Source of the DNA: Chloropicon primus
Taxonomy: Eukaryota > Chlorophyta > Chloropicophyceae > Chloropicales > Chloropicaceae
NCBI GenBank assembly: GCA_023205875.1
Contig: CP060754.1
Span: 682,001-746,000 of the forward strand
Length of the DNA: 64,000 bases
Reading direction: 5' to 3'
This document shows, one piece after another, positions 28,701 through 38,458 of this stretch (the first letter of the stretch is position 1; every line of letters begins with the position of its first letter). The notes beneath the pieces were generated by a model. That model searched no databases. It was not told the origin of the DNA and was given only the letters and a program-made list of their open reading frames with translations. Made by a program: the position numbers and the translations under genes.

Positions 28701-29057
28701 GCTCACCAACCCCCCGGTGTTGGACAAAGCTATCACGTGGGAGTCCCCGCAGGAGATTGTCGAAATGTGGCTGTCCCCTGGCAGGTCCACGAACCCAAAG
28801 TCCTGCGCCGTCTGCTGACGGCTCCGCTGTCTCGAACCGAGCTGGCCCGAGTCGTTCTCGCCGCAAAGCACAATGTCGCCCCTCCCCGTGACAGCCGCGC
28901 TGTTGTTCTTCCCTCCAACCAAGTCAATCGCATCGAAGTTCTCGAGTCGTTCGAGTTCCTGAGGCTGGTACACGTTGTCCCTCGACAGCTCGCCAAGCTG
29001 CCCAAGATCATTGCGACCGCAGGCGTAAAACTTCAGCGACACCTCCTCGACTTGCAT
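25794..29057 (-). CDS. HERC-type E3 ubiquitin ligase (RCC1 repeats plus HECT)
   Basis: Single exon of 3.3 kb, 1087 aa from the ATG at 29057 (the codon before it is GTG). Six or seven RCC1 repeats form a propeller at about 8-375, with recurring YACGRNDLGQLG, VSWGAAEYGQLGHG, YAWGKGRYGQLGNG and SCGANHTVAL-type strands. A helical middle region follows (~390-700). The HECT domain occupies the C-terminal ~350 residues: RVAFTTAGVEEEGLDEGGVTKEFF (in part), MASPACDLEFQLVGILLGLAIYNG, and the catalytic Cys near residue 1055 in TSHTCFNILLLPEY. The order matches small HERC proteins such as HERC4. It accepts ubiquitin on that Cys and passes it to substrates. Convergent with the translocator gene, 51 bp apart. 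Confidence 0.95.
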   Translation of the reverse strand: MQVEEVSLKFYACGRNDLGQLGELSRDNVYQPQELERLENFDAIDLVGGKNNSAAVTGRGDIVLCGENDSGQLGSRQRSRQQTAQDFGFVDLPGDSHISTISCGDSHVIALSNTGGLVSWGAAEYGQLGHGESKNCVDTLPLPRRIEELNTVRFIQVSCGANHTVALSSTGRVYSFGLGTCGALGLGSRKNRHTPTPINSLQAAALVQVAAGENHSCALGMDGKVYAWGKGRYGQLGNGRFGYSLSPAHVSKLREPVKMIASGSDQIFAITWNGVLFSWGRGSWGQTGLGTTDNVASPRKVVGLGNDIIIQVTSGEKHTLILTETNKVYAVGNGRYGQLGIGKSINFTSKPVPITTLPESHLVVKVVAGGDHSLFITFPFDLSNGGRGGARASSSKLLLCKQFQKVYHQKCIPFARIPSISYLLSEVNKSSSEEGLSTLVNCIEDIFSSPGFLVSGFARHQDALSVSHNLELSSIESIYSRLLVEAEKHEIITKVLVSSIKNCLLLIESNLLSAKASKQGLTNKNGTNENIQHLHFGTFLRSLLIVMQNPLFANCAPRFKNAVSTLQFHVVKIIANLPENLQRVLAEWMSEYPSEIFSKQFVQPVQQFLSAHVQSNLDDPAGGMWNDVSKAAIQVLVMMHAANESAGGTLISFQKFYNIDLSHTVNLRDHYINWIQLGEFEATHGPLVSLCQVPFIMTTEAKVRILQGESNLQKRNEMRNSHLMAVYEGREDWSEFCELRVTRENLVQDAIEQVIMRTQDMKKPLRVAFTTAGVEEEGLDEGGVTKEFFQLLVRQLFNADYGMFTYKEDSHTYWFNMASPACDLEFQLVGILLGLAIYNGVILDIRFPKFLYKKLKGLRADFSDLEEAAPNLAKQLQYLLQYEGDIESTFSLYFVTEYEYYGKMKQYDLIPNGSCVAVTSENREQYVELYTNFLLEESIASQFNAFSQGFHQVCGGPALALFRPEELELLVCGQPSLDFGALELSTHYDAGYTNDSPIVKAFWEIIYSMEFNQQKKFLFFVTGCNRAPVGGLGRLGFTIQRSGPDTEYLPTSHTCFNILLLPEYSSKEKLETKLLIAIANGEGFGLQ

Positions 29058-29582
29058 CACCGGGCCTCCTTCTACAAGTCAATCACCATGGCTTCCCTTA
29101 AAAATGTTTCGCTTCCGGATTTCACACGAGCAAATGCACCGACCGTTGTCGTCTCCCCTCCCCTCCCTGCTAAACCCCTGCCAAGACCCGGTCTTGCTCC
29201 CCCAAAAGTCGAGGTATCTCCACGCCCTCAAGTTCCCTCGTGTCCCCTCCCCGTCTCTCCCTCGGGTTGGCTTCACCTCCAAACCAAAAGCAAACCAAAA
29301 ACAAAGCCTGACTCATCTCCCTCTTCCTCTTCCTTTTCCTTCCCCCTCTGCTGGTTGAAACAGACCCCAAAAAGGGAGGATGATGGGGACGAACGAGGAC
29401 GGGAGCTGACGGGAGAGGGCCGAGGAGAAGGGAGGGCGTTGTCCTGGTCTTTCGTTTGACCCCTCTCGTCCGAGGGAATGCCATGGCATGGTGAGGAGAG
29501 GGTAGTTCTAGCGGAGGGGAAGAGATTTGTGGGGAGGAACTCGGCATCGAGAGGGAGGGAGCGAAAAGGTGGGAGGGGAAGG
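29058..29582. promoter_or_regulatory. Divergent spacer between HERC and the dienelactone hydrolase
   Basis: 525 bp. It is pyrimidine-rich on the plus strand from 29150 to 29345 and purine-rich afterwards. An in-frame ATG at 29478 could give the hydrolase a 35-residue extension. No other gene was supported. Confidence 0.35.
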
Positions 29583-30560
29583 ATGGCGTGCACCCTGGAG
29601 GCGTCCAGGAACGAGGGTCTGGACGACCTGCTGCTGGAGTTCAGTTCGGAGGAAGTCTCGATTCGAAGACAGGTGCATGAGCACGAGGGTGCCCAGCTCT
29701 CGGGTTTTGTCTCTTTCCCCTCTCGACGCGAAACGGAGCTCTCTCCTTGCATCATGGTCGTGCACACTGCGGCGGGACCGCACGAGGCGTTCATCGTCGA
29801 CAAGGTGGCGAAGTTGGCGAGGTTAGGTTACATTGCGTTCGCAGTTGACATGTTTGGCGAGGACCTGGACTCGGGGTCCTTCAAAGAAGAAGGCCGGACC
29901 TTGCTCCAGAGCCGGATGCTAGCTGCCCTTGAGACATCCCTATCCCTCGCCGGTGTGGATAAGAACAAGGTCGCTGCCATAGGTACGAACCAATGGGTTT
30001 TGCTCTCTCTCTCTCTCTCTCTCTCCAAACACACAGACACACACAGACACACACAGACACACACACAGACTGACCTCATATCGTCTCGTCTCCTCCTATA
30101 GGGTACTGCTTCGGCGGCACGGCCGTCCTGGACCTCGCCAGAGCGAACCCGGCTCTGTTGCGAGGGGTGGTGTCGTTCCATGGCATTCTCGACCACCCCC
30201 CGGCTCTGCAAGACGTCGATCTTCGGGGAGGACCAAAAGTCTTGGCTTTCAACGGGTACAGGTACGCCCCGTCGTTTTGCTCTCTCCCTTGACGTGCAAG
30301 GGACTGACCTCCTGACCTCCCTCTTCTCACGCAGCGATCCTTTTGTTCCAGCGGCGGGGAAGCACGCGTTCGCGGAGGAGATGGAATCCAAGGGCGCCCG
30401 CTGGCAGTTGCACGAATTTGGGGGTTGCGTTCACGCTTTCACACGCCCCGACAAGACGACGCAGGAGCACAAGGAGAAGGGCTTTTTCTACGACAAGTAC
30501 GCGGCGGACTCGTCCTGGGCGATGACGCGGGCCTTCTTCAAGAGCGTGTTCTCCCCGTAA
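29583..30560 (+). CDS. Dienelactone hydrolase-family protein
   Basis: Three exons (29583-29982, 30102-30261, 30335-30560) give 261 aa; introns are 119 and 73 nt. The alpha/beta-hydrolase fold carries the full Cys-Asp-His triad of the family: Cys136 in GYCFGGTAVLD, Asp188 in SDPFVP and His220 in CVHAFTRP. ILVVHTAAG-like MVVHTAAGPHE marks the oxyanion region. The prototype hydrolyses dienelactone in bacterial aromatic breakdown; eukaryotic relatives (carboxymethylenebutenolidase-like) are broad esterases, so the physiological substrate is open. The first intron carries a CT tract and CA-type repeats. An in-frame ATG at 29478 could add 35 basic residues as a targeting peptide. Confidence 0.88.
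30002..30069 (+). repeat. CT and (ACACAG)n microsatellites in hydrolase intron 1
   Basis: A (TC)n run at 30004-30024 is followed by ACACAGAC-type repeats to about 30069. Confidence 0.85.
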
Positions 30561-30647
30561 AAGCCTAAAGCCCCAGCAGATTTCTGTTGGCACTGTACGA
30601 TAATTTACACAAGTAGTTACAAGGCACCTCCGCCGCCCCCAACTCTT

Positions 30648-31071
30648 CTACGGGGCCTTCCTCCCATCAAGAATGGATTGCAAGGACTCGAGAAGCTCGT
30701 CCAACTCCTGGTCGTTCATCTCGTAAAGCAGGTTCTCCTTGCCGTCGGGGGCCGCGTCCAGCACGAGCTGCAGCCTCACTGACGGCTTCGCCACGCCCTC
30801 GACCTTGTCGCTGGCCAGTGTGTACTTCCGGGAAGAGGATCCGGGGAGAGGGAGGCAAACGCACGGGGAAAGAACGAAGAGGAGTCGGTGTCAGGCTCAA
30901 ACACTCGGCCTTTCGGCTGGCAGTCTCTGGGTTCCTGTGCGCCAGGAGTTCCCCTCGCACACCTCTCGTCCAACTCACCAAAAGTTTCCAGTCAAAGTCC
31001 AGGACTTCCTTCACCTTGCTCGCCCTCTCCGCGTTGGCGGCCCTGATTTCACCGCCCTCTCCCACCTCCAT
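30648..31071 (-). CDS. COMMD6: COMMD6-like single-COMM-domain protein
   Basis: Two exons (31071-30979, 30824-30648) with a 154-nt intron (GTGAG..GGAAG) give 89 aa. The protein is essentially one COMM domain: VLDFDWKLLYTLASDKV, the strand KPSVRLQLVLDAAPDG and the C-terminal helix EMNDQELDELLESLQSILDG. The Trp in FDWKL and the closing helix are the family hallmarks. The short N-terminus without the usual helical domain matches COMMD6, the only mini-COMMD. COMMD proteins form a ring in the Commander complex that recycles membrane cargo with Retriever. The intron acceptor is not pyrimidine-rich but the frame join reconstructs the domain. Confidence 0.78.
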
Positions 31072-31284
31072 CCTCAACCCCTTCCTAGGCCCTTGTCCAC
31101 TCGTCCCTTTCCAAAGGCTCCGACCCTTTCCAAAGGCCAAAGGCACCGACCTTCAAGGCAACGTGTCATATTACATCAATCAAGGGAGAGGGTGAACGAG
31201 AGGAGCGTGGGAGATCTCCTCGTCACGGGGAGGAGGAGGAGAGAGGAGTGGGGGGGAGGCGGATCGATCTGCCGGCGGAAGCGA

Positions 31285-32331
31285 ATGTGGCGAAGGCTGT
31301 CGTTGCCTTTGTTCTCCTTACGAAGCATGGCAGGAACGACGACGACGACTGCCGTGGCAGCGTCAGCTTCGTCCTTGAACACGGACAAGCTGAATTTCGA
31401 CAAGAGCCTCTCGTTCGAGTCCCTCAAGAGGGTGGTTGGCGAGTGGAACTTCCACGAGGGCACGAAGACGGGCGACGCCCTCAGCAGAATCCCGGAAGGT
31501 ACTGAGGTGGTGGTGACGAAGGAGATGGAGCTTCCCGCCGGGGTTGTGGCCCTTCTCCCGAGCAGCGTCAAATTGATCTGTGAGGCGGGGACGGGGTACA
31601 ACAACATCGACTGCGAGGCGGCGAAGCAGAGTGGGATCACCGTGTGCAACGTCCCGGAGTACTCCACGGATGCCGTGGCCTCGATGGTGATGACGTTCGT
31701 GCTGAGCCTGAGCTGCAGCCTGATTCAGCAGCAGCGCAAGCTGTGGGGCCGGGGTTCCGAGAACAGGGAGGCTTGGGCGACCCTCCAGGGGTTGCGGCAC
31801 TTCGAGCTGGCCGGGAAGACAATGGGCCTGATCGGCGGGCGGGGGGCGATCGGTTCCAAGGTCGGTGAGATGGCGAGGGTGTTCGGGATGAAGGTTCTGA
31901 TCTCGAGCAGGAGCGACCGGCCTTGCCCCGGGGCCGAGGTCGTATCCCTGGACGACCTTCTCGAGCGCTCCGACTTTGTCTCCGTCCACTGCCCGCTGAA
32001 CCACGAGACGCGCTCGAGCTTGGGGACCAAGGCGTTCGAGAGAATGAAGAGGAGCGCCTACTTCATCAACACTGCCAGGGGTGGCATCGTGTGCGAGGAG
32101 GAGCTCTGCGAGGCTCTGGACTCTGGGCTGATCGCTGGGGCGGGCTTGGACGTCCAGGTGGACGAGCCCCCCGCGGAGTCGAGCCGGCTTTACGACCTCG
32201 CACAAAAGAACTTGATATTGACGCCCCACATCGGGTGGCAGAGGCGAGAGTCCAGGCAGAGGCTGCTCGACTCGGTGGCGCGCAACATCGAGGGCTACTT
32301 CAGGGGCGATCCCCAGAACGTCGTGAACTAG
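31285..32331 (+). CDS. D-isomer-specific 2-hydroxyacid dehydrogenase (glycerate dehydrogenase-like)
   Basis: Single exon, 348 aa from the ATG at 31285, whose first 14 residues (MWRRLSLPLFSLRS) could target an organelle; a second ATG at 31327 is possible. The catalytic domain contains EAGTGYNNIDCEAAKQ and NVPEYSTDAVASM. The NAD-binding motif is GLIGGRGAIGSKV. Catalytic residues are Arg265 (NTARGGIV), Glu294 (VDEPP) and His315 (TPHIGW). The overall pattern is nearest to HprA-type glycerate/hydroxypyruvate dehydrogenases rather than phosphoglycerate dehydrogenase, and there is no ACT domain. A photorespiratory or glyoxylate-reducing role is plausible but inferred. Confidence 0.88.
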   Translation: MWRRLSLPLFSLRSMAGTTTTTAVAASASSLNTDKLNFDKSLSFESLKRVVGEWNFHEGTKTGDALSRIPEGTEVVVTKEMELPAGVVALLPSSVKLICEAGTGYNNIDCEAAKQSGITVCNVPEYSTDAVASMVMTFVLSLSCSLIQQQRKLWGRGSENREAWATLQGLRHFELAGKTMGLIGGRGAIGSKVGEMARVFGMKVLISSRSDRPCPGAEVVSLDDLLERSDFVSVHCPLNHETRSSLGTKAFERMKRSAYFINTARGGIVCEEELCEALDSGLIAGAGLDVQVDEPPAESSRLYDLAQKNLILTPHIGWQRRESRQRLLDSVARNIEGYFRGDPQNVVN

Positions 32332-32413
32332 GCGGTAGTTAAAATACATCGCGCGTGTTTTTTTTGGTGTGTGTGTCTACAAAGCTCGCTCGCTCCCCCT
32401 CGCTCATCACGTT

Positions 32414-32689
32414 TCAGCCCTCCATCTTGGAGAATTTTGACCGCCTGGGTCTGGGCTTCGACGCGCTCTTCGTCGCCACCTTGGCCGCCGGCCGCTCCCC
32501 CTCCCCCTCCTTGTCCGAGGTCTCCCCCCGGGCTCGGAGCAGGTCGAGATTCCAGTCCAGAAAGTGCTTCACGTCCTCCTTGACGTCCCCCGACAACCGC
32601 AGCCTTGGCACCGAGGCCGCCGCCACCGCGTCCTCCTCCTCCTTGATCAGCGCTTCCTTCTCTGACCCCGGGCAGGACGGGCAGGACAT
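32414..32689 (-). CDS. Small uncharacterised protein
   Basis: An open frame of 91 aa from the ATG at 32689. It begins MSCPSCPGSEKEAL with a CxxC-like pair, has a helix-forming middle (SGDVKEDVKHFLDWNLDLLRA) and a basic tail (SASKPRPRRSKFSKMEG). It fits the local pattern of alternating genes: convergent with the dehydrogenase (82 bp) and divergent from BCCP. I do not recognise a family. It could be the last exon of a longer gene, since sequence upstream stays open in the same frame. Confidence 0.5.
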   Translation of the reverse strand: MSCPSCPGSEKEALIKEEEDAVAAASVPRLRLSGDVKEDVKHFLDWNLDLLRARGETSDKEGEGERPAAKVATKSASKPRPRRSKFSKMEG

Positions 32690-32866
32690 CGCCTCCTCTT
32701 CTGTTTGAACCTCCTCCTCCCTTCGCTCGTCCCTAGAATGGAAATGGAATGGACGGCCGCGAAGGGCATAAGGATAAGAAAGAAAGTGATCGGGTGGCGG
32801 GGAACAGAGGGGTCTGAAGGGAGAAGAGGCAGAGGCAGGGAGAAGAGGCAAGGGAGCCCGTTCGGA

Positions 32867-33571
32867 ATGGTGGGAGGAATGGGAGCGCAGGTGAGGTGGA
32901 GGGGGGGAGCGGCGGGGACGGTGGCACACGTGGGAGGAAGAGCGTGGCCAACGAGTGGGGGGAGGGCCAGGAGAGCGACCTCTTCGGGGGTGCGACGGCC
33001 ACGTGCAGCGGACTCGACCGGGGTGGAGACCGTGGATCTTGACCTCGAGGAGTTCAACGACGTGCTCAGCATGGTGCACGACACGGATATCGTGGAGCTT
33101 TCGCTGAAGACGAACACGTTCTCGCTGAGCGTGAGGAAGAAGGAGGCCGTGGAGGCCGAGCAGCAGCTGCAGAGCCAGGCTCTGGGCGGGGGGTCTATCC
33201 AGTACGTGCAGCAGGCGGCTGCCGCCCCTGCTCCCGCCGCGAGCTCGGAGCCCGCCCCCGCTCCAGCCCCAACCCCAGCCGCGGCCCCGGCTGCCGCCCC
33301 TCCGGCCGCGGCCCCCGCCAGCCCCCCGGTAGCTTCAGGGAAAGCTGTTACGTCCCCAATGTCCGGGACCTTTTACCGCTCCCCGGCGCCAGGGGAGCCC
33401 GCCTTCGTGAAGGAGGGCGACACGGTGAAGAAGGGCCAGAAGGTCTGCATCATCGAGGCCATGAAGCTGATGAACGAGATCGAGGCCGAAGTCAGTGGGA
33501 AGGTTGTGGAGCTGCTGGTCGGGGACGGCGATCCTGTGACCCCGGGGCAGCAGCTCATGATCATCGCATGA
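32867..33571 (+). CDS. BCCP: Biotin carboxyl carrier protein of plastid acetyl-CoA carboxylase
   Basis: Single exon, 234 aa from the ATG at 32867. Residues 1-~50 are Arg/Gly/Ala-rich (transit peptide). The N-terminal helical part (DLEEFNDVLSMVHDTDIVELSLK) docks in the complex. An Ala/Pro-rich linker spans about 105-160. The biotinyl domain follows, with the thumb SPMSGTFYRSPAPGEPAFV, the biotinylation site EAMKLMNE (Lys200) and the terminal GQQLMIIA. It carries biotin between biotin carboxylase and carboxyltransferase in fatty-acid synthesis. An upstream in-frame ATG (32738 or 32744) would extend the N-terminus by about 40 residues. Confidence 0.95.
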   Translation: MVGGMGAQVRWRGGAAGTVAHVGGRAWPTSGGRARRATSSGVRRPRAADSTGVETVDLDLEEFNDVLSMVHDTDIVELSLKTNTFSLSVRKKEAVEAEQQLQSQALGGGSIQYVQQAAAAPAPAASSEPAPAPAPTPAAAPAAAPPAAAPASPPVASGKAVTSPMSGTFYRSPAPGEPAFVKEGDTVKKGQKVCIIEAMKLMNEIEAEVSGKVVELLVGDGDPVTPGQQLMIIA

Positions 33572-33617
33572 GTGTGTGTGTGTTGTTGTTGTTCAAAAAT
33601 GTGATACAAGTACAAAA

Positions 33618-34763
33618 TTACTGATAGTCCTGCATGATTTCGAGGAAGCTCGATATGTGCGCGCACAGGACCTTGAGAACCTTGGCGTCCTGGCCGGTAA
33701 AGCCTTTCTCCCCCCCGCCGCTGTCCTTCCTGTTCACAATCTGGATCGCCCCGAGGATCTCGCCGTCGCTTCCCACGATCGGCACCGTCATCATGTTCTT
33801 GATCGGGCCTCCCCCGTCAAGAGCTGCGTGCTGGACGCTCCCGGTGGTGATGGTCTTGTTCACCAGGTCGCGGCTCGACCCCGTTCTCTTGATGGCGGAC
33901 ACGAAGTCGGTTTTCTTGACCTCCAGGTCGGTGGGAACGTCCCCGTCGGCGACGACCCTGGTCCAGATTGTGTTGTCCTTCTCCGTGTCGACGAGCCACA
34001 GGATGGACATCTCCGCCCCAAGGGTTCGGTCCACCGCGTCCATGGCGCTCTTTTCCACCACGTCGAAGATTCGCTCCAGCTCTGCCGCGGTCCTCTGCCT
34101 CTCCACGGCTTCCGCGTCCACGAAGAGGAGGACGCTCATGCCCAAGAGGCATCCGATCGTCACGCCGACGCACCCGCCCGCCGTCTGAGCGATCCTCGAG
34201 GAGCTGAGATCCTTCTGCAGCGAGGTCAGGCCCGACCTCGGCAAGTTGGGCAGGAGCTTGCCCACGACCGCGTCCACCGTTCCCCCCGACATGATCCCGC
34301 TGATGTCCGAGACAACCTGACCAAGACCCGCGGCGGCCATCGTCGTCAGACCCAGGGTGATTCCTATCGAGGACTGGATATGCTCCCCAGCGCTGATCAT
34401 GACCAAGTTATCGATGATGCCGAACCCAACCATGGGAATCCCGCACCTCAGGGCGTGGACCCACAGCTGGCGTTTCGTGGGCTGGGGCACGTCCGAGACG
34501 GCCCTGGTCGCCCCGCCCAGAGGCGAGGTCGAGGCCGTCGTCGAGGCCCCGCTGGTCGAAAATGTCGCCCTCAACTCCCGCGAGGCCCTCTGGGCGCACC
34601 CCCGACCGCCCATCTCCCCGACCGGTCCTCGCAACCCTCTCCGGACCGTTTCCCGCAGGCCTGGCTCCAGTCTCGCCCTCGTCCGCCCCAGCGAATGCAT
34701 CGTGCTCGCCTTCGAGGACGCGAGGGCCCTCGCGACGCTCGCTCGCATCGCCGACGCCCACAT
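33618..34763 (-). CDS. TMEM65-domain protein fused to a GAF domain
   Basis: Single exon, 381 aa from the ATG at 34763. The N-terminal ~85 residues are Arg/Ala/Ser-rich and likely mitochondrial. The TMEM65 membrane domain covers about 100-215: [23 protein letters not shown] (in part), [25 protein letters not shown] and [15 protein letters not shown], all close to the animal protein. A GAF domain follows from about 225 to 378: [62 protein letters not shown] and [14 protein letters not shown]. Animal TMEM65 is an inner-mitochondrial-membrane protein implicated in sodium-calcium exchange; GAF domains bind small ligands such as cyclic nucleotides. Ligand-gated transport is inferred only. Divergent from PRP22 across 151 bp. 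Confidence 0.85.
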   Translation of the reverse strand: MWASAMRASVARALASSKASTMHSLGRTRARLEPGLRETVRRGLRGPVGEMGGRGCAQRASRELRATFSTSGASTTASTSPLGGATRAVSDVPQPTKRQLWVHALRCGIPMVGFGIIDNLVMISAGEHIQSSIGITLGLTTMAAAGLGQVVSDISGIMSGGTVDAVVGKLLPNLPRSGLTSLQKDLSSSRIAQTAGGCVGVTIGCLLGMSVLLFVDAEAVERQRTAAELERIFDVVEKSAMDAVDRTLGAEMSILWLVDTEKDNTIWTRVVADGDVPTDLEVKKTDFVSAIKRTGSSRDLVNKTITTGSVQHAALDGGGPIKNMMTVPIVGSDGEILGAIQIVNRKDSGGGEKGFTGQDAKVLKVLCAHISSFLEIMQDYQ

Positions 34764-34914
34764 CCCCTCCCCCTCCTCCCTCTTCTCCTCTCCGGTACCT
34801 TCCCCTTCCAACGAACGAGAGAGCGAGCTGTTACCTCCCACCACAGCGTTATACTGCCCCTCTCCTCCCCAACGAAAACGAAACCACTCGAGCTCGAGGG
34901 GAAGGGCGACCAAG

Positions 34915-37900
34915 ATGGCGGACCTGAAGAAGCTGAGGTACCTCCAGCTGGTGTCCAAGGTGACGTCGGAGCTGGAGAACAACTTGGGGATGGGGGACAA
35001 GACGCTTTCGGAGTTCGTGATTGATGTCGCCCTGACGTGCGACAACTTCAAGACTTTTGATACGAAGCTGAGGGAGAATGGGGCCGAGCTGCCGATAGAC
35101 TTCGTGGACAAGATCCACAGGCTTGTTCGGCACCTGCACCCGAAGTTCGCGGAGGAGAGGGAGCGGAGCGCCCAGGGGAGCGAGGCCTCCGCGGCTCCCA
35201 AGATGAGCGGGCTTGCCATCCCGGACAGCAAGGAGAGGAGCCGGCGGATAGACGAGGAGCTGCTGAAGGAGGGCCGCGAGAGGGAGAGGAACCAGAGCTC
35301 TGCCAGCGAGAGGCAGAGCGAGAGAGCTTCGGACAACGGGTACAGACGTCACGGCGCCGGCGAGGACAGGTTCAGCAGGAGGGGGGAGCGCCTCGCCCCT
35401 CGGGAGGAGGAAAGGCCCCTCGAGGAGGGAGAGGTGTACAGGGGCAGGGTGACGAACGTGATCGACATAGGCTGCTTCGTGCAGCTCGAGGGCGTCGCGG
35501 GGAGGAGGCAAGGGCTCGTGCACGTGTCGCAGCTCGAGAACAGGAGAGTGGACCACCCCCGAGACGTGGTGAGCAGGGAAGACTCGGTTTGGGTGAAAGT
35601 CATCTCTATCGACCTGCAGCGCAACAGGATAGGGCTGAGCATGAAAGAGGTCGATCAAAACACGGGGAGGCCCTTGGAAACCAACGGGAGGGAATCTTGG
35701 GCGAAGCCAAGGGCGCCTGCGGGCTCCGGCTCTAACCTAACGCCCCTAGGCGGTGGCGCCGCGGGGGGCAGCAGCGGCTTGAAGGGCTTGTCGGGAATCA
35801 AGCCCTCCGCCGAGGACGGAGAACTGTTCAATTCAAGGAGGAGGAAGCGAATGAGCTCTCCAGAGAGGTGGGAGACGAAGCAGCTGATAGCCAGTGGCAT
35901 TCTTCCTGTGTCTGAGTACCCGAACTTTGATGAAGACGGGCCTGGGCTCTTGAATGAGGAGGAGGGAGCAGAAGAAGAAATCGAAGTCGATCTCAACGAG
36001 GACGAGCCCCCTTTCCTGCAGGGACAGACCAACGCCAGCGGCGTGGACGTGTCTCCTATCAAGATCGTCAGAGTTCCCGACGGATCGCTACAAAGAGCAG
36101 CCATGACCCAGTCTGCCTTGGCCAAGGAACGAAGGGAATTGAAGGAGCAGCAGCAGAGAAGCGAGATGGAGGCCGTCCCAAAGGACCTCTCGAGGCCGTG
36201 GGAAGATCCCATGGCCGCGGGAGACCGGCAGCTCGCAGCAGAAGTGAAAGGCACGGGCTTGGCGGCAAGGGACGTCCCAGAGTGGAAGCAGAAAGCTTTC
36301 GGTAAGGCCACTTCTTACGGACAGAGGAGCTCTTTGTCCATAGCAGAACAGCGGAAAGGGCTTCCGATTTACAAACTCAGGGATCAACTGATTCAAGCGG
36401 TGAATGACAACCAGTTCATGGTTGTGATAGGAGAAACAGGATCCGGAAAGACGACTCAGATGACGCAATACCTGGCCGAGGCGGGCTACACAAGCAGAGG
36501 GAAAATTGGCTGCACCCAGCCAAGGCGTGTTGCTGCAATGAGTGTCGCAAAAAGAGTTTCTGAGGAGTTTGGCTGCCGGCTCGGGGAAGAAGTTGGATAC
36601 GCGATCCGTTTCGAGGATCGCACATCCAAAGATACCGTGATCAAATACATGACCGATGGTATGTTGCTCAGGGAGGTGCTTTTGAAGGAGACTCTTCATG
36701 ACTACAGCGTCATCATTCTTGACGAGGCTCACGAGCGGACGATAAACACGGATGTCCTCTTTGGCCTGCTCAAGAACTTGGTTCAGCAAAGGAAGGACAT
36801 CAAGATTATCATCACCTCGGCAACTCTGGATGCAGAGAAGTTCTCATCATACTTTTTCAACTGCCCCATTTTCACAATTCCTGGAAGGATGTTCCCGGTC
36901 GAAATCTTGTATACCAAGGACCCCGAGGCTGATTATCTTGACGCTTGCCTGGTGACCGTGATGCAAATCCACTTGACCGAGCCGGAGGGAGACATTCTCG
37001 TCTTTTTGACGGGTCAAGAGGAGATTGATACGGCCTGTGAAATACTTTACGATAGAATGAAGGCGTTGGGCCCTGCCGTCCCGGAGCTGATCATATTGCC
37101 GGTGTACAGTGCCCTTCCCTCTGAGATGCAGACAAAGATTTTTGATCCCGCGCCTGAGGGGTCTAGGAAATGTGTCGTCGCCACCAACATTGCGGAGGCC
37201 TCGTTGACTATTGATGGCATCTACTACGTCGTGGACCCTGGGTTTGCGAAACAGAAAGTGTTCAACCCAAAGATGGGAATGGATTCCCTGGTGGTGGCAC
37301 CAATCTCAAAGGCTTCGGCTCGCCAAAGGGCTGGAAGAGCTGGTAGGACTGGCCCTGGAAAGTGCTTTCGGCTTTACACGGAGGCTGCTTTCCAGCACGA
37401 GATGCTCCCCACCTCTGTGCCCGAGATACAGAGATCAAACCTTGGGATGACCGTCCTCGCGCTCAAGGCTATGGGAATCAACAACTTGCTTGGTTTTGAT
37501 TTCATGGACCCGCCTTCTGCGCAGACCCTCGTGCAGGCCCTCCAGAACTTGTACAACTTGGGGGCCCTGGATGAGGAAGGGCTGCTAAGCAGGCTCGGAA
37601 GGAAGATGGCCGAGTTTCCGTTGGAACCGGCCTTGTCCAAGATGCTGATGGCGAGCGTTGATCTAGGGTGCAGCGAGGAAATAGTCACCGTCGTCGCCAT
37701 GCTGTCCGCCCAGAACATCTTCTTCAGGCCGAGAGAGAAGCAGGCACAGGCCGATCAGAGGCACGCGAAGTTCTTCCAGCCCGAGGGAGACCACATCACT
37801 CTTTACACGGTCTACGAGGCCTGGAAGCGAAACAACTTCTCCAACGCGTGGTGCCACGAGAACTTCATCCACGCCAGGTCCATGAAGAGGGCCCAGGACG

Positions 37901-38325
37901 TCAGAAAGCAGCTCTTGATGATCATGGACAGGTACAAACTGGACTTGGTGAGTGCGGGCAGGAACTTCGACAAGATAAGGAGAGCGATTTGCAGCGGTTA
38001 CTTTTACAACTGCGCGAAGAAGGACCCCCAGGAGGGCTACAAGACCCTGGTGGAGCAAACCCCCGTTTACATCCACCCGAGCAGCTCTCTCTTCCACAGC
38101 CAGCCGGACTGGGTCGTGTATTTTGAGCTGGTCCTGACCACCAAGGAGTACATGAGAGAGGTGTGCAGCGTCGACCCAAAGTGGCTGATCGAGCTGGCCC
38201 CCAGGTTCTTCAAGGAGGCAGATCCCCAGATGCTCTCCAAGAGGAAGAGGAACGAGAGGATCGAGCCATTGTTCGACAAGTACCGCGACCCGAACGCCTG
38301 GAGGCTGACCAAGCGAAGAGGCTGA
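34915..38325 (+). CDS. PRP22: DEAH-box splicing helicase PRP22/DHX8
   Basis: Single exon, 1136 aa from the ATG at 34915. An N-terminal helical region and charged linker precede an S1 RNA-binding domain at about 172-245 ([22 protein letters not shown], in part), the feature that separates PRP22/DHX8 from other DEAH helicases. The helicase core shows motif [11 protein letters not shown] (~505), motif Ia TQPRRVAA, motif II DEAH (~602), motif III SAT (~634), motif [11 protein letters not shown] and motif [10 protein letters not shown] (~803). HA2 and OB-fold regions follow, with [16 protein letters not shown]22 releases spliced mRNA from the spliceosome in the nucleus. The 3' two-thirds is less GC-biased in third positions than its neighbours. 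Confidence 0.97.
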   Translation: MADLKKLRYLQLVSKVTSELENNLGMGDKTLSEFVIDVALTCDNFKTFDTKLRENGAELPIDFVDKIHRLVRHLHPKFAEERERSAQGSEASAAPKMSGLAIPDSKERSRRIDEELLKEGRERERNQSSASERQSERASDNGYRRHGAGEDRFSRRGERLAPREEERPLEEGEVYRGRVTNVIDIGCFVQLEGVAGRRQGLVHVSQLENRRVDHPRDVVSREDSVWVKVISIDLQRNRIGLSMKEVDQNTGRPLETNGRESWAKPRAPAGSGSNLTPLGGGAAGGSSGLKGLSGIKPSAEDGELFNSRRRKRMSSPERWETKQLIASGILPVSEYPNFDEDGPGLLNEEEGAEEEIEVDLNEDEPPFLQGQTNASGVDVSPIKIVRVPDGSLQRAAMTQSALAKERRELKEQQQRSEMEAVPKDLSRPWEDPMAAGDRQLAAEVKGTGLAARDVPEWKQKAFGKATSYGQRSSLSIAEQRKGLPIYKLRDQLIQAVNDNQFMVVIGETGSGKTTQMTQYLAEAGYTSRGKIGCTQPRRVAAMSVAKRVSEEFGCRLGEEVGYAIRFEDRTSKDTVIKYMTDGMLLREVLLKETLHDYSVIILDEAHERTINTDVLFGLLKNLVQQRKDIKIIITSATLDAEKFSSYFFNCPIFTIPGRMFPVEILYTKDPEADYLDACLVTVMQIHLTEPEGDILVFLTGQEEIDTACEILYDRMKALGPAVPELIILPVYSALPSEMQTKIFDPAPEGSRKCVVATNIAEASLTIDGIYYVVDPGFAKQKVFNPKMGMDSLVVAPISKASARQRAGRAGRTGPGKCFRLYTEAAFQHEMLPTSVPEIQRSNLGMTVLALKAMGINNLLGFDFMDPPSAQTLVQALQNLYNLGALDEEGLLSRLGRKMAEFPLEPALSKMLMASVDLGCSEEIVTVVAMLSAQNIFFRPREKQAQADQRHAKFFQPEGDHITLYTVYEAWKRNNFSNAWCHENFIHARSMKRAQDVRKQLLMIMDRYKLDLVSAGRNFDKIRRAICSGYFYNCAKKDPQEGYKTLVEQTPVYIHPSSSLFHSQPDWVVYFELVLTTKEYMREVCSVDPKWLIELAPRFFKEADPQMLSKRKRNERIEPLFDKYRDPNAWRLTKRRG

Positions 38326-38458
38326 TTGGTTTTGTAATGTATTCCTTTCCTCTCTCTCTCTCTCTCGACACGACTTCGACTCTCCCCCCCCCCAAACCCC
38401 CCAAACCCCTCGGTCTGATCTGAAAAAATATGATGGAGTTCCCGGTGGTGTTTATGCG

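Noticed and set aside
34764-35336. N-terminal extension of the TMEM65-GAF frame
   Set aside because: It would overlap the PRP22 coding region on the other strand, has low complexity, and a targeting-like start exists at 34763.
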